A DNA stretch of 41,527 nucleotides from JBBQER01 sp038320885 (lineage in GTDB: Bacteria > Actinomycetota > Acidimicrobiia > IMCC26256 > PALSA-610), in the NCBI GenBank assembly GCA_038320885.1, contig JBBQER010000023.1, positions 1-41,527 on the forward strand, given 5' to 3'. The position numbers were made by a program, and so were the translations under genes. The notes under the pieces are model-generated. The model had not been told where the DNA came from and searched no databases. It saw nothing but the letters and a program-made list of their open reading frames with translations. Of the stretch, positions 23,533 through 30,433 are shown piece after piece (the first letter of the stretch is position 1; every line of letters begins with the position of its first letter).

Positions 23533-24009
23533 GTGGCGAAGCAGCCGAAGCCGTACACCCGTCGGCAGGAACAGTTCGCAACCTTCGGCACGCGCATTGT
23601 GTCGCGCGTCAACACGTGGATGTACCGGCGCTCGCAGGGTCGTTGGGGGAAGACGCTCGTCGGGGCGGGCGGAGGCCCTGTCTGCTTGCCGACGACGACC
23701 GGTGTGAAGACCGGCCTGCCGCGAACGGTCGCGGTGGTGCACCTGCGCGAGGGTGACGACATCGTGGTCATCGCGTCGAAGGGTGGGATGCCGCACAATC
23801 CCCAGTGGTACGGCAACCTCGTCGCAGATCCGAACGTCACGATCGAGATCGGCGCGGAGAAGTTGGCAATGACCGCGCGCACGGCGACCGCCGAGGAGAA
23901 GGCGCGGCTCTGGCCGAGGATCCTCGACATGAACAAGGGCTTCGCCGGCTACCAGGCCCGCACCGAGCGCGAGATACCCGTCGTCATCTGCAGCCCCGCC
24001 TCCGGGTAA
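23533..24009 (+). CDS. Deazaflavin (F420)-dependent nitroreductase/quinone reductase-like protein
   Basis: A 158-residue split-barrel protein of the DDN group. Recognisable elements are RRSQGRWGKTLVGAGGGPVC, LPTTTGVKTGLPRTVAVVHL (family pattern L.T.GR.SG..R), DDIVVIASKGGMPHNPQWYG with the GG...P.WY motif, and LVADPNVTIEIGAEKL. Characterised relatives use F420H2 to reduce quinones or nitro compounds and lie at the membrane side of the cytoplasm. GTG start at 23533. Last gene of the Fae operon; the next gene, pirin, has its own promoter region. Confidence 0.78.
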   Translation: MAKQPKPYTRRQEQFATFGTRIVSRVNTWMYRRSQGRWGKTLVGAGGGPVCLPTTTGVKTGLPRTVAVVHLREGDDIVVIASKGGMPHNPQWYGNLVADPNVTIEIGAEKLAMTARTATAEEKARLWPRILDMNKGFAGYQARTEREIPVVICSPASG

Positions 24010-24019
24010 CCGTCCGGAA

Positions 24020-24037
24020 TATACTTGCGCCCGCAAG
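24020..24037 (+). promoter_or_regulatory. Candidate pirin promoter: -10 TATACT overlapping an inverted repeat
   Basis: TATACT (24020-24025) is a close -10 match. Overlapping its end, CTTGCG (24024-24029), two bases, CGCAAG (24032-24037) is a perfect 6-bp-arm inverted repeat covering the expected transcription start. This geometry suits a repressor site. The promoter serves the pirin gene at 24077. I see no clear -35 box. Confidence 0.45.
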
Positions 24038-24076
24038 GGTTCCCCGTGCAACGCAGGATGTTCGAGGAGGCCCACC

Positions 24077-25015
24077 ATGCCGGCTGTCACGCCCACGGAA
24101 ACGACATCGCTCACCGCAGTGCCCGACGCGTCGGGCGAGACGCGCCCGGTCGCACAGGTCGCGACGGCGGTGCACGCGTTGGAAGGCGGGGGATTCCCGG
24201 TGCGGCGTCCCTTCCCGGGCGCGCTCGATCTGCAGCAGACCGATCCCTTTCTGATGCTCGACCAGATGGGCCCGGTCGACTACGCGCCCGGTCAGGCCAA
24301 GGGTGCGCCCGACCACCCGCACCGCGGCTTCGAGAGCGTCACCTATCTGATCGACGGCGAGATGCAGCACCGCGATTCTTACGGCGGGGGCGGCGTGATC
24401 CGCGGCGGCGACACGCAGTGGATGACGGCGGGAGCCGGACTCGTGCACTCCGAGACGCCGACCGAAGCGATGCTGCGCGACGGCGGTCGCATGCACGGCG
24501 TGCAGCTCTGGGTGAATCTGCCGCGCGCCGACAAGCGGGCCGAGCCTCGCTACCAGGACATCACCGGCGATCAGCTCGTCCTGTTCCGCAACGAGAGTGG
24601 CGACGCGATCGTGCGGCTCATCGCGGGTGATCTCGCCGGCGTGCACGGGCCCGGCCATACGCACACGCCGATCATCTACGCGCACGCGACGCTGGAACCC
24701 GGCGCCCACCTCGCACTCGACTGGCCGAAGGAGTTCAACGCGCTCGTGTACGTGCTCTCCGGCAACGGTCGTGTCGCCGGTCAGGCGCTCGGCGACGGAC
24801 AGGTAGCGGCGCTCGGCGCGGGCGACGCGGTCGTCGTGGATGCCGACGCGTCCGCGGACGCGCCGCTCGAGATACTGCTCCTCGGCGGACAGCCGATCAA
24901 GGAGCCGGTGTTCTCCTACGGGCCCTTCGTGATGAACGCGAAGCAGGAGATCATCGAAGCCCTCGACGACTTCGAAGCCGGCAAGATGGGCAGCATCCCA
25001 CCCCGCACGAACTAG
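24077..25015 (+). CDS. Pirin family protein (bicupin)
   Basis: A 312-residue bicupin. The N-terminal cupin has the pirin metal site: GAPDHPHRGFESVTYLIDGE with His80 and His82, and MTAGAGLVHSE with His124 and Glu126. The C-terminal cupin is visible from about residue 190 (PGHTHTPIIYAHATLEPG, YVLSGNGRVAG) and ends with the conserved FVMNAKQEIIEALDDFEAGKMG. Bacterial pirins act as quercetinases or redox sensors; function here is unassigned. GAGGAG seven bases before the ATG is a strong ribosome site, and the promoter just upstream carries an inverted repeat. Confidence 0.9.
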   Translation: MPAVTPTETTSLTAVPDASGETRPVAQVATAVHALEGGGFPVRRPFPGALDLQQTDPFLMLDQMGPVDYAPGQAKGAPDHPHRGFESVTYLIDGEMQHRDSYGGGGVIRGGDTQWMTAGAGLVHSETPTEAMLRDGGRMHGVQLWVNLPRADKRAEPRYQDITGDQLVLFRNESGDAIVRLIAGDLAGVHGPGHTHTPIIYAHATLEPGAHLALDWPKEFNALVYVLSGNGRVAGQALGDGQVAALGAGDAVVVDADASADAPLEILLLGGQPIKEPVFSYGPFVMNAKQEIIEALDDFEAGKMGSIPPRTN

Positions 25016-25234
25016 GACGCGACCCTCGCGCAGCTGAAGGTCGGCGAGGTCCTACCGCCGCCGTTCATGGTCATCGTCCAGCCCGTGCCTTTCATCACGC
25101 GGCCCGCAACCGTCACGCCGGCCGGTCGTCATCTCGGAGAATGTCGTCGGGAACTTGAGCGTGTTCGCGGAGACCACGTTGCCGGCGGCGTGCACGCTCT
25201 ACGATCCTCCCACCACGACGGAACGGGGTGGGTT
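25016..25234 (+). other. Gap with a possible gene remnant
   Basis: No complete gene. Directly after the pirin stop, in the same frame, VGEVLPPPFMVIVQPVPFIT reads like protein; about 100 bases on, a different frame reads ISENVVGNLSVFAETTLPAA and stops at 25236. The two pieces would need a frameshift to join and there is no clear start. It may be a decayed small gene or chance open frames in GC-rich DNA. Confidence 0.2.
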
Positions 25235-25378
25235 GTGAACAAGGGCGGATGGAGTTGGAAGCGGCAGTTCGGCATCACGAGTGCCAAACGCCGGGTGTCG
25301 CGGGCCACGGGCATTCCGTGGACCAAGTCGGGGCGTCAGCGCAAGGTCGGCGCGATGTTCTGGAAGCTCTTCAAGTAA
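25235..25378 (+). CDS. Small basic protein (NKGGWSWKR type), function unknown
   Basis: A 47-residue, very basic protein. It starts NKGGWSWKRQFGITSAKRRV, continues with SRATGIPWTKSGRQRKVG and ends in an aromatic patch FWKLFK. From memory, small proteins beginning with this N-K-x-G-W-S-W-K-R pattern and containing IPxTKSGRQRK occur in actinobacterial genomes and phages, with no known role. About 13 of 47 residues are Lys or Arg, so nucleic-acid or membrane binding is plausible. GTG start at 25235 follows GGGGTGGG. It lies between pirin and the convergent thioesterase, whose end is 18 bases away. Confidence 0.6.
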   Translation: MNKGGWSWKRQFGITSAKRRVSRATGIPWTKSGRQRKVGAMFWKLFK

Positions 25379-25396
25379 CGCCAGAGCCCGTGCCGG

Positions 25397-26287
25397 TCAC
25401 AACTCGGTGATCGGCACCCGGTCTTCGAGCGGCGGCGGACCGTCGGGGAACACGAAAACCATCTGCTGCGTCGCGTACGCGACGAGGTGTTCGAGGGTCG
25501 CGTCCCAGATCTCCATCTCTGCCGACGCGTAACCCTCCGACGCCCGACGGCACCGGTTGACCGCGAGGATCCACTCGGTGTGCGCGTCGCCGAGCATGTG
25601 CACAGTGAGGTCGCAGCTCGGCGGGAGCCAGTACTGGTCGTGGCGACCCATGCGCTCGCCGACCGCGCCGGGCATCGTGTCGCACAGCGTCAGGATCGCA
25701 AGCGGATCGAGCCGTCCGTCGTCGAGCATCGGTGGCTCGTCCCATCGGTACCAGGCCGACCGCTCCGAGGACGTCGGGATGTACGGGTCCCACGGCGGGT
25801 GCCCGCTCGCGGGCCGGCCCTCGACGTAGTCCCAGAAGTTCATCTGCGTATGCCGCTCGAACCCCGGCGGCGGCGGATCGCGAAACGACGGACACTCCTG
25901 CGGCGGCGCCACATCCGGCGGCCGGGCATCGGTGAACTCGAACCCGGGCCGCTCCGCGCCGAATACCGCGACCAGGTTGTGACCGGCCGTAGCGCCGGGG
26001 TTGTGCACCGTCGCCGCGAACTGCGTCAGCGAACGGCCTCGGCGCAACACCGACACGTCGATCTCGACGTCACCGGCCTGCACCTGGGCCGCGAACACCG
26101 CGCTGACGCTGCGCAGTGACTGTTCCGGATCGCCGAGCTCCTCGGCCATGGCTCGCAGGGCAGTCGCGGTGACGAGGCCGCCGTGCGGCACGATCGGGCA
26201 GTTCCACTCGTCGCCGATATGGGCGACGTAGCTGCCGTCGAAGCGCGGCTCGACCGCGGTTCCTCGTTCGAACATCGTCCCGGCCAT
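25397..26287 (-). CDS. TesB-like acyl-CoA thioesterase (double hotdog)
   Basis: A 296-residue protein with two hotdog halves in tandem, the layout of TesB-type acyl-CoA thioesterases (4HBT_3). N-terminal half: GDEWNCPIVPHGGLVTATAL with the HGG helix start, then VFAAQVQAGDVEIDVSVLRRGRSL, typical of the first hotdog. C-terminal half: LDPLAILTLCDTMPGAV, SCDLTVHMLG and the closing AEMEIWDATLEHLVAYATQQ, where Asp and Gln correspond to catalytic positions of the family. It probably recycles CoA from bulky or branched acyl-CoAs. ATG 26287 chosen, with AATGAT six bases upstream. Divergent from the epoxide hydrolase-like gene. Confidence 0.75.
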   Translation of the reverse strand: MAGTMFERGTAVEPRFDGSYVAHIGDEWNCPIVPHGGLVTATALRAMAEELGDPEQSLRSVSAVFAAQVQAGDVEIDVSVLRRGRSLTQFAATVHNPGATAGHNLVAVFGAERPGFEFTDARPPDVAPPQECPSFRDPPPPGFERHTQMNFWDYVEGRPASGHPPWDPYIPTSSERSAWYRWDEPPMLDDGRLDPLAILTLCDTMPGAVGERMGRHDQYWLPPSCDLTVHMLGDAHTEWILAVNRCRRASEGYASAEMEIWDATLEHLVAYATQQMVFVFPDGPPPLEDRVPITEL

Positions 26288-26329
26288 GGAGCCATCATTG
26301 CCGAGAGGTGAGACAGCCCGCTCGGGATA

Positions 26330-26335
26330 TAGCGT
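26330..26335 (+). promoter_or_regulatory. TANNNT -10 box, probable leaderless promoter
   Basis: TAGCGT is followed by six bases and the ATG at 26342. The identical hexamer and spacing recur before the mannosidase gene at 36674. Confidence 0.5.
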
Positions 26336-26341
26336 CCCCGC

Positions 26342-26752
26342 ATGCCCGACGAGATGCCCGACGAGACACCCAACGAAGCCTTCGATCTGGTCCTGCGATT
26401 CTGCGACGCGTTCGGCAAGGGTGCGACGCCGACCGAGCTGGTCGAGTACTTCGCCGACGACGCCGTGTACCACAACATCCCGGTCGAGCCCGCGGTCGGT
26501 CGCGAAGCGATCCTCGGGGTGCTCAACATGTTCGTGACGCCGGCGGAACGCGTGGAGTTCCGCGTGCTCAACATCGTCGCCAACGGCGACACGGTGCTCA
26601 CCGAGCGAGTCGACGTGTTCCAACTCCCGAACGCCGTTATCGAATTGCCGGTCATGGGTACGTTCGAGGTGCGCGCGGGCAAGATCGCCGCTTGGCGCGA
26701 CTACTTCGATCTCAACCAGTACATGTCGCAACTACAAGGAGCCGGGGAATGA
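26342..26752 (+). CDS. Limonene-1,2-epoxide hydrolase-type protein (EphG-like)
   Basis: A 136-residue protein of the LEH fold. The residues used by this enzyme class are in place: Tyr43 and Asn45 (AVYHNIPVEP) position the water, Arg89 and Asp91 (LTERVDVF) and Asp120 (AAWRDYFDL) form the Asp-Arg-Asp relay, with Trp118 next to it. That is stronger support than for generic SnoaL proteins. It should open an epoxide to a diol; the mycobacterial relative EphG (Rv2740) accepts lipid and steroid-like epoxides. Leaderless start at 26342 is supported by TAGCGT six bases before. Its stop starts a chain of overlapping tiny frames leading to the aldo/keto reductase. Confidence 0.8.
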   Translation: MPDEMPDETPNEAFDLVLRFCDAFGKGATPTELVEYFADDAVYHNIPVEPAVGREAILGVLNMFVTPAERVEFRVLNIVANGDTVLTERVDVFQLPNAVIELPVMGTFEVRAGKIAAWRDYFDLNQYMSQLQGAGE

Positions 26753-26762
26753 GCATCCAGGT

Positions 26763-26856
26763 CGTAGCCGCATGAATAGCCAGGCGCAGACCGCAGGCCC
26801 GGTCAGTGTCATGTCGAACTCCCGTGATGGAGGGCCGGAGGGCGTAGCCGCATGAA
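26763..26856 (+). repeat. 14-bp direct repeat spanning two ATGA junctions
   Basis: CGTAGCCGCATGAA occurs at 26763-26776 and again at 26843-26856, 80 bases apart. The second copy contains the start codon of the aldo/keto reductase. The first copy contains an equivalent ATG. Both copies are read as ...V-A-A-stop overlapping the next ATG. The repeat may come from a local duplication or small deletion/insertion between the two genes. Confidence 0.7.
26772..26855 (+). CDS. Possible 27-residue leader-like ORF coupled on both sides
   Basis: ATG 26772 to TGA 26855 encodes 27 residues, starting MNSQAQTAGPVSV and ending GVAA. Its start overlaps the stop of an eight-codon frame (26749-26775), which itself starts in the stop of the epoxide hydrolase gene; its stop overlaps the ATG of the aldo/keto reductase. 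All three junctions are ATGA. No similarity is recognised. It could be a real coupled micro-ORF that carries ribosomes across, or coincidence. Confidence 0.25.
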   Translation: MNSQAQTAGPVSVMSNSRDGGPEGVAA

Positions 26857-27826
26857 GATGGAGTACCGGCGACTCGGGCCGTCCGGCCTGCAGGTGAGTG
26901 TGTTCTCGTTCGGCTCGTGGGTGTCGTTCGGCGATCAGATCGGCATCACCGAAGCCACCGAGTGTCTGCAGACCGCGTACGACGCGGGCGTCAATTTCTT
27001 CGACAACGCGGAGGCCTACGCGGGCGGCGAGTCGGAACGGATCATGGGCGCCGCGATCGCGAAGCTCGGATGGCAGCGGCACTCCTACGTGATCTCGACC
27101 AAGCTCTATTGGGGCATCCACGACGTCCCCAACATGAAGAACACGCTGAACCGCAAGTACCTGATGCAGGCGATCGACGGATCGCTCGAGCGGCTCGGCG
27201 TCGACTTCGTCGACCTGCTGTTCTGCCACCGCGCCGATGCGAACACGCCGATCGAGGAGACGGTGTGGGCGATGTCCGACATCGTCGCAAGCGGGCGGGC
27301 GCTCTATTGGGGAACGTCGGAGTGGACGGCCGACGAGATCCGCGCCGCGTGGCACATCGCCGACAAGCATCATCTGCACAAGCCGGTGATGGAACAGCCG
27401 CAGTACAACCTGTTGGCGCGCGGGCGCGTCGAGTTCGAGTACGCGCGGCTCTACGACGACATCGGGCTCGGTCTCACCATTTGGAGTCCGCTGGCATCGG
27501 GCGTGCTGACCGGCAAGTACCTCGACGGCATCCCCGAAGGCAGCCGCGGCGCGCTGCCGGGGTACGAGTGGTTGCAGCAATCGATGAGCAACGAGAAGAC
27601 GAAGGGCAAGGTTCGCCGGCTCAAGTCGATTGCCGACGATCTCGACTGCACACTGGCGCAACTGTCGTTGGCGTGGTGCGCCAAGAATCCGCACGTGTCG
27701 ACGGTCATCACGGGCGCGAGTCGTGTGGAGCAGGTGCGCGAGAACCTCGTTGCGCTCGACGTGATTCCCCGACTCGACGCGGCGACGATGGAACGCATCG
27801 AAGACGCGTTGCGCACGCCTCGATAA
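26852..27826 (+). CDS. Aldo/keto reductase (Kv-beta-like)
   Basis: A 324-residue TIM-barrel NADPH oxidoreductase. The catalytic tetrad is visible: Asp51 (FFDNAEAY), Tyr56, Lys84 (STKLYWG) and His126 (LLFCHRAD). Later motifs PQYNLLARGRVEFEY, SPLASGVLTGKYLDG and VITGASRVEQVRENL match the Kv channel beta-subunit/YghZ-like branch. It would reduce an aldehyde or ketone. ATG 26852 overlaps the preceding tiny frame; MKMEYRRLGPSGLQVS is a typical start for the branch. It is the second enzyme after the epoxide hydrolase on this strand, so the two probably share a transcript. Confidence 0.88.
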   Translation: MKMEYRRLGPSGLQVSVFSFGSWVSFGDQIGITEATECLQTAYDAGVNFFDNAEAYAGGESERIMGAAIAKLGWQRHSYVISTKLYWGIHDVPNMKNTLNRKYLMQAIDGSLERLGVDFVDLLFCHRADANTPIEETVWAMSDIVASGRALYWGTSEWTADEIRAAWHIADKHHLHKPVMEQPQYNLLARGRVEFEYARLYDDIGLGLTIWSPLASGVLTGKYLDGIPEGSRGALPGYEWLQQSMSNEKTKGKVRRLKSIADDLDCTLAQLSLAWCAKNPHVSTVITGASRVEQVRENLVALDVIPRLDAATMERIEDALRTPR

Positions 27827-28116
27827 CGACACGGGGATAACGGCGCATCCACGATGGCGGCCGGGCGCCGCACCGGGGATGGAACAGGTCTCGCTGGTCC
27901 CCCACCCGGCGCGACGCCGGCCTTCGCAGCACGTTCATCCTTCGTGACGCGAACGCCACGTCGGACCGTGTCCTTGCCCCAGCCTGACATCCGTGTCCGT
28001 TTTCGGGGTGAACGTGCCGGGCTGAGTGTAAGAACCAGGATGCGGCGATTCCTGAGTCGATCGGCCCATTTCGTAGCTGCGCCGCGACGCTGGTGTTGCC
28101 GAATGGGGCAGGAGAG
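27827..28116. other. Intergenic region without recognisable gene
   Basis: About 290 bases between the end of the aldo/keto reductase and the end of the convergent GNAT gene. Frames are open on both strands but give Arg/Pro-rich translations with no family pattern and no good start. No tRNA, terminator with T tract or obvious repeat is seen. Confidence 0.6.
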
Positions 28117-28674
28117 TCAGGAGATGGGGGAGCGACGGGCCCAGATCATGAGCCGGCCGGCTTCGCCGGGCGCCTCGGGCGCGCGGGTAATCGTCTGCTC
28201 GAGGCCGTACCCGAGCCGCTGCGGCACCGACGCGCTGGGCGTGTTGCGCTCGTCGCAGCGGATGTAGACGGTCGTGATGCCGGGGAGTGCGAGCGCCACG
28301 TTGGTGAGCGCGCGGCTCGCGAGCGTCGCCAGCCCGTGGCCGATCTCGTCGACGTGCACCCAATAGCCGATCTCGATCGTGCCCGGGCCTTGGCGGGTCA
28401 TCAATCCGAACGAGCCGAGCACACGTGACTCGTCCGCGGGAAACAAGCCGTACTGCCATTCCTCACCGACCGCCGCCTTGTATTGCACCCCGTGTAGTCG
28501 TTGGCGCTGGAAGCGTTCGTCGGCCGACGCGTCGTCGGCCCACGGCATCCACGGTCGAAGGTGTTCCAGACTCTCGCTGACCGCGAGCGCGATGACTTTC
28601 GCGTCGCCGGCGCGGAAGAGGCGCAGGACGTACGAGTCGTCGAGCCGAACCCGCTTCGGCGGCGCCGCCTTCAT
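28117..28674 (-). CDS. GNAT-family N-acetyltransferase (RimJ/RimL type)
   Basis: A 185-residue GNAT protein. It starts with the RimJ/L-like strand YVLRLFRAGDAKVIALAV, the ESLEHLRPWMPWA helix is very typical, GTIEIGYWVHVDEIGHGLAT is the acetyl-CoA-binding strand and pyrophosphate loop (altered from the usual RGxGxA to EIGHGLA), and VYIRCDERNTPSASVPQRLGY is the C-terminal NxxS motif. Likely acetylates an N-terminus or small amine. ATG 28674 overlaps the stop of the upstream monooxygenase-like gene (ATGA). Confidence 0.82.
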   Translation of the reverse strand: MKAAPPKRVRLDDSYVLRLFRAGDAKVIALAVSESLEHLRPWMPWADDASADERFQRQRLHGVQYKAAVGEEWQYGLFPADESRVLGSFGLMTRQGPGTIEIGYWVHVDEIGHGLATLASRALTNVALALPGITTVYIRCDERNTPSASVPQRLGYGLEQTITRAPEAPGEAGRLMIWARRSPIS

Positions 28675-28997
28675 AAATCTCGGTTCGTGCCGTACGCGCG
28701 CTCGACCCGCGCGATGCGCACGTCGTACGAGTCGTACCAGCGCGCGCGTCCTTCGCGTTGCGCGGCGACATGCTCGGCGTGGTTCTTCCACGCGGCGATG
28801 CCGTCTTCGTGTTCCCAGTAGCAGACCGTGATGCCGAGCCCGTCGCTGCGGGAACTGTCGAAACCCAGGAATCCGGGCTGTTCGAAGGCGAGCTCGAACA
28901 TCCGCTCGGCCGTCTCGTCGTAGCCGTCGCCGGGCTGCTCGTTGCGCCGCGACGTGAAGATCACGGCCCAGTACGGCGGGTCGGGCAGCTCGGGCAT
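28671..28997 (-). CDS. ABM-domain (antibiotic biosynthesis monooxygenase-like) protein
   Basis: A 108-residue ferredoxin-like protein. PPYWAVIFTSRRNEQPGDGYDETAERMF gives the first strand and helix (here written in part, residues 6-33), PGFLGFDSSR the second strand, and ITVCYWEHEDGIAAWKNHAE the WxxxxxxxxW/H element shared by ABM proteins such as YgiN. Members act as haem-degrading or quinol monooxygenases or as stress proteins. ATG 28997 chosen because the fold begins there; the frame continues upstream. Coupled to the GNAT gene by ATGA and divergent from the reductase-membrane fusion gene, with a palindrome between. Confidence 0.75.
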   Translation of the reverse strand: MPELPDPPYWAVIFTSRRNEQPGDGYDETAERMFELAFEQPGFLGFDSSRSDGLGITVCYWEHEDGIAAWKNHAEHVAAQREGRARWYDSYDVRIARVERAYGTNRDL

Positions 28998-29037
28998 CGG
29001 CCCATTCTGGCCGGTGCGATCGCTGCTCCGCTCCGAG

Positions 29038-29069
29038 TTGCCGCGCCTAACTCGGATAGTTACTATCCG
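29038..29069 (+). promoter_or_regulatory. Promoter with -35/-10 boxes and an overlapping palindromic operator
   Basis: TTGCCG (29038-29043), 17 bases, TACTAT (29061-29066) is the best consensus-like promoter in the window. The palindrome CGGATAGT-T-ACTATCCG (29053-29069) has perfect 8-bp arms and covers the -10 box, so a bound repressor would block RNA polymerase. It drives the gene at 29102, which also has a GAGGGG ribosome site, and could affect the divergent gene at 28997. Confidence 0.65.
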
Positions 29070-29101
29070 CGATAGGTCACCCATCTGACTGAGGGGTCGT
29101 C

Positions 29102-30433
29102 ATGAGAGTCTTCGTTGCCGGTTCGACGGGAGTGATCGGTCACCGAGCGGTGCGTGCGCTCGTCGCGGCGGGACACGAGGTGACCGCGGCGGTGCGCACG
29201 CCAGGAAAGGCTGCCTACGCGCGATCGCTCGGCGCGACGGCCGTCGAGGTCAGCATCTTCGACCCCGACGCGCTGCGCGCCGCGGTTGCGGGCCACGACG
29301 CGGTGTGCAACCTCGCGACGCATATCCCGCCGCTCGCCCGCGCCGCCGATCCGCGAGCGTGGAACGAGAACAGCCGCATCCGAACGGAGGGATCGCACAA
29401 TCTCGTCGACGCCGCGCTCGCCGCGAACGCGGCCGTGTACGTGCAGGAGTCGGTCGCGTTTCTCTACGGCGATCACGGAGACGACTGGGTCGACGCCGCG
29501 AGCACACCGATCGTCGACAACCGCTTTTCCGAGCCCGTTCGGGCCGCCGAGTCGGAAACGAAGCGCGTCGCCGACGCCGGCGGTCGGGGCGTCGTGCTGC
29601 GCTTCGGGCTGTTCCTGGCGCCGGACAGCGAGCAGATGCTCGCGATGGCGCGCAGCGCGCGCCGCGGGCTTTCGGTGTATCCCGGCGACGCCAACGGGTT
29701 CTTCCCGTCGATCCATGCCGACGATGCTGCGACGGCCGTCGTCGCCGCGCTCACGACGCCGACCGGCACGTACGACGTGGTCGACGACGAGCCACTGCGC
29801 CGGCGCGACCAGCGGGCGGCGCTGGCCGCGGCCGTCGGTCGGCGCCGCCTCCTGCAGATGCGCGCGCCGAAGGCGCTCGTCGGGCCGCTCGTGGACGGGC
29901 AGCGCGTCTCGAACCAACGCTTCCGCGAGGCGACGTCGTGGTCACCGTCGTTTCCCAGCGTTCGCGAGGCGTGGCCCGCGACCGTTCGCGCCGCCGGCAT
30001 CGAGCCGGCGCTCTCGGGGTGGGTTCGCCTGCTGCTGTGGCTCATGGCGTTCGGCAACATCGGCGTCGGGCTCCAAGCCCTGTTCACGCCGCGCTCCTTC
30101 TATGACGACTTTCCGGTCGGCCGGGGTTGGGTGCGGATGGACGGGCCGTACAACCAACACCTCGTGCGAGACGTCGGGTCGCTGAACCTCGCGCTGGTGG
30201 TGCTCGTGCTCGCGGCGCTGTTCGTCTCGACCCGTTCGCTCGCACGCATCGCCGCGGTCGTGTGGCTCGTCAACGCGGTTCCGCACTTCGTGTACCACGC
30301 CCGCCACATCGGCATGGCGGGCATGGAGAGCTCGGACAAGGTCGGGATCCTCTTCTCGCTGGGCGGCGCGGTGCTGCTTCCGGTGCTCGTGCTGGTGCTG
30401 TTGTCGACGCAGAGGCGTACCGTTACGACGTGA
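29102..30433 (+). CDS. NAD(P)-dependent epimerase/reductase fused to a C-terminal membrane domain
   Basis: A 443-residue fusion. Residues 1-about 295 are an extended short-chain dehydrogenase: VFVAGSTGVIGHRAVRALVA (Rossmann GxxGxxG at 7-13), AVCNLATHIPP, and SVAFLYGDHGDDW in place of the usual YxxxK, so the catalytic Tyr is uncertain. From about residue 305 four hydrophobic segments follow (LLLWLMAFGNIGVGLQALF, LNLALVVLVLAALFV, IAAVVWLVNAVPHFVYH, GILFSLGGAVLLPVLVLVLL), like DoxX/DUF4345-type membrane domains. The enzyme part would therefore be tethered at the membrane. Expression is probably controlled through the palindrome over its promoter. Its TGA overlaps the GTG of the amidase gene. Confidence 0.78.
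   Translation: MRVFVAGSTGVIGHRAVRALVAAGHEVTAAVRTPGKAAYARSLGATAVEVSIFDPDALRAAVAGHDAVCNLATHIPPLARAADPRAWNENSRIRTEGSHNLVDAALAANAAVYVQESVAFLYGDHGDDWVDAASTPIVDNRFSEPVRAAESETKRVADAGGRGVVLRFGLFLAPDSEQMLAMARSARRGLSVYPGDANGFFPSIHADDAATAVVAALTTPTGTYDVVDDEPLRRRDQRAALAAAVGRRRLLQMRAPKALVGPLVDGQRVSNQRFREATSWSPSFPSVREAWPATVRAAGIEPALSGWVRLLLWLMAFGNIGVGLQALFTPRSFYDDFPVGRGWVRMDGPYNQHLVRDVGSLNLALVVLVLAALFVSTRSLARIAAVVWLVNAVPHFVYHARHIGMAGMESSDKVGILFSLGGAVLLPVLVLVLLSTQRRTVTT

Noticed and set aside
27854..28267. 137-codon open frame after the aldo/keto reductase
   Set aside because: Arg/Pro/Ser-rich translation without a family pattern, and it runs antisense into the GNAT gene.
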